A program made the position numbers and the translations under genes. DNA of 6,566 nucleotides from Bordetella parapertussis (GTDB taxonomy: Bacteria > Pseudomonadota > Gammaproteobacteria > Burkholderiales > Burkholderiaceae_B). Shown here piece by piece: positions 6,536 to 6,566 of the stretch (positions are counted from its first letter, which is position 1; every line of letters begins with the position of its first letter). The DNA lies in the NCBI GenBank assembly GCA_945882005.1, contig CAMCWG010000172.1:1-6566 (forward strand), in the 5' to 3' direction. The notes beneath the pieces were generated by a model. The model was not told where the DNA came from and did no database searches. It saw nothing but the letters and a program-made list of their open reading frames with translations.

Positions 6536-6566
6536 TTAATTAGGGACAATAAAACTCGATTTTTCA
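6536..6566 (-). CDS. ccoG: Probable C-terminal end of CcoG (RdxA) cut by window edge
   Basis: Reading the minus strand from 6565 gives EKSSFIVPN followed by TAA at 6538-6536. CcoG, the membrane iron-sulfur protein needed for cbb3 oxidase maturation, often ends in a similar short sequence of the form E-K-S/T-x-F-x-x-P. The gene would sit directly before ccoH, its usual place, and its stop overlaps the Shine-Dalgarno AAGGA of the CcoH-like gene, as in tightly packed operons. With nine residues visible this is an inference from context. Confidence 0.45.
   Translation of the reverse strand, partial: EKSSFIVPN

Overview
The window looks like chromosomal DNA from a betaproteobacterium, most likely Burkholderiales and perhaps near Alcaligenaceae. 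This rests on three things: the FNR-type regulator has the CLPVGM segment and cysteine spacing usual for that order, small CcoH/FixH-like and CcoG genes lie nearby, and base composition is moderate and even. The assignment comes from recalled family features, not from a search.

Layout. Positions 1-2307 (minus) hold the first 769 codons of clpB, a disaggregase cut by the left edge. A 213-bp divergent intergenic region follows (2308-2520). It carries a heat-shock (sigma-32-like) promoter facing clpB and a perfect FNR box facing fnr. fnr (2521-3246, plus) encodes an Fnr with all four cluster cysteines. It meets the next gene tail to tail, the two stop codons sharing one CTAG. Two acyl-CoA dehydrogenase (ACAD) genes on the minus strand (3243-4265 and 4271-5422) are translationally coupled and look like the two unequal subunits of a heteromeric enzyme. 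A 145-bp divergent promoter region with a perfect CCGAGG/CCTCGG inverted repeat separates them from a plus-strand MaoC-fold protein (5568-6029), whose usual Asp/His hydratase dyad is replaced. At the right edge, on the minus strand, are a small two-helix membrane protein (6038-6265), a short CcoH/FixH-like protein (6278-6526) and what looks like the last nine codons of ccoG (6536-6566). They suggest that the cbb3 cytochrome oxidase cluster lies just outside the window.

How it fits together. Fnr and the cbb3 assembly genes belong to low-oxygen respiration and are commonly neighbours in Burkholderiales. Here a divergent acyl-CoA catabolism module (ACAD pair plus MaoC-like protein) sits between them. 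The module resembles the heteromeric ACAD plus MaoC arrangements known from side-chain degradation of steroids and other bulky acyl-CoAs, but nothing in the window identifies its substrate. No RNA genes, CRISPR arrays, insertion sequences or convincing terminators were seen.
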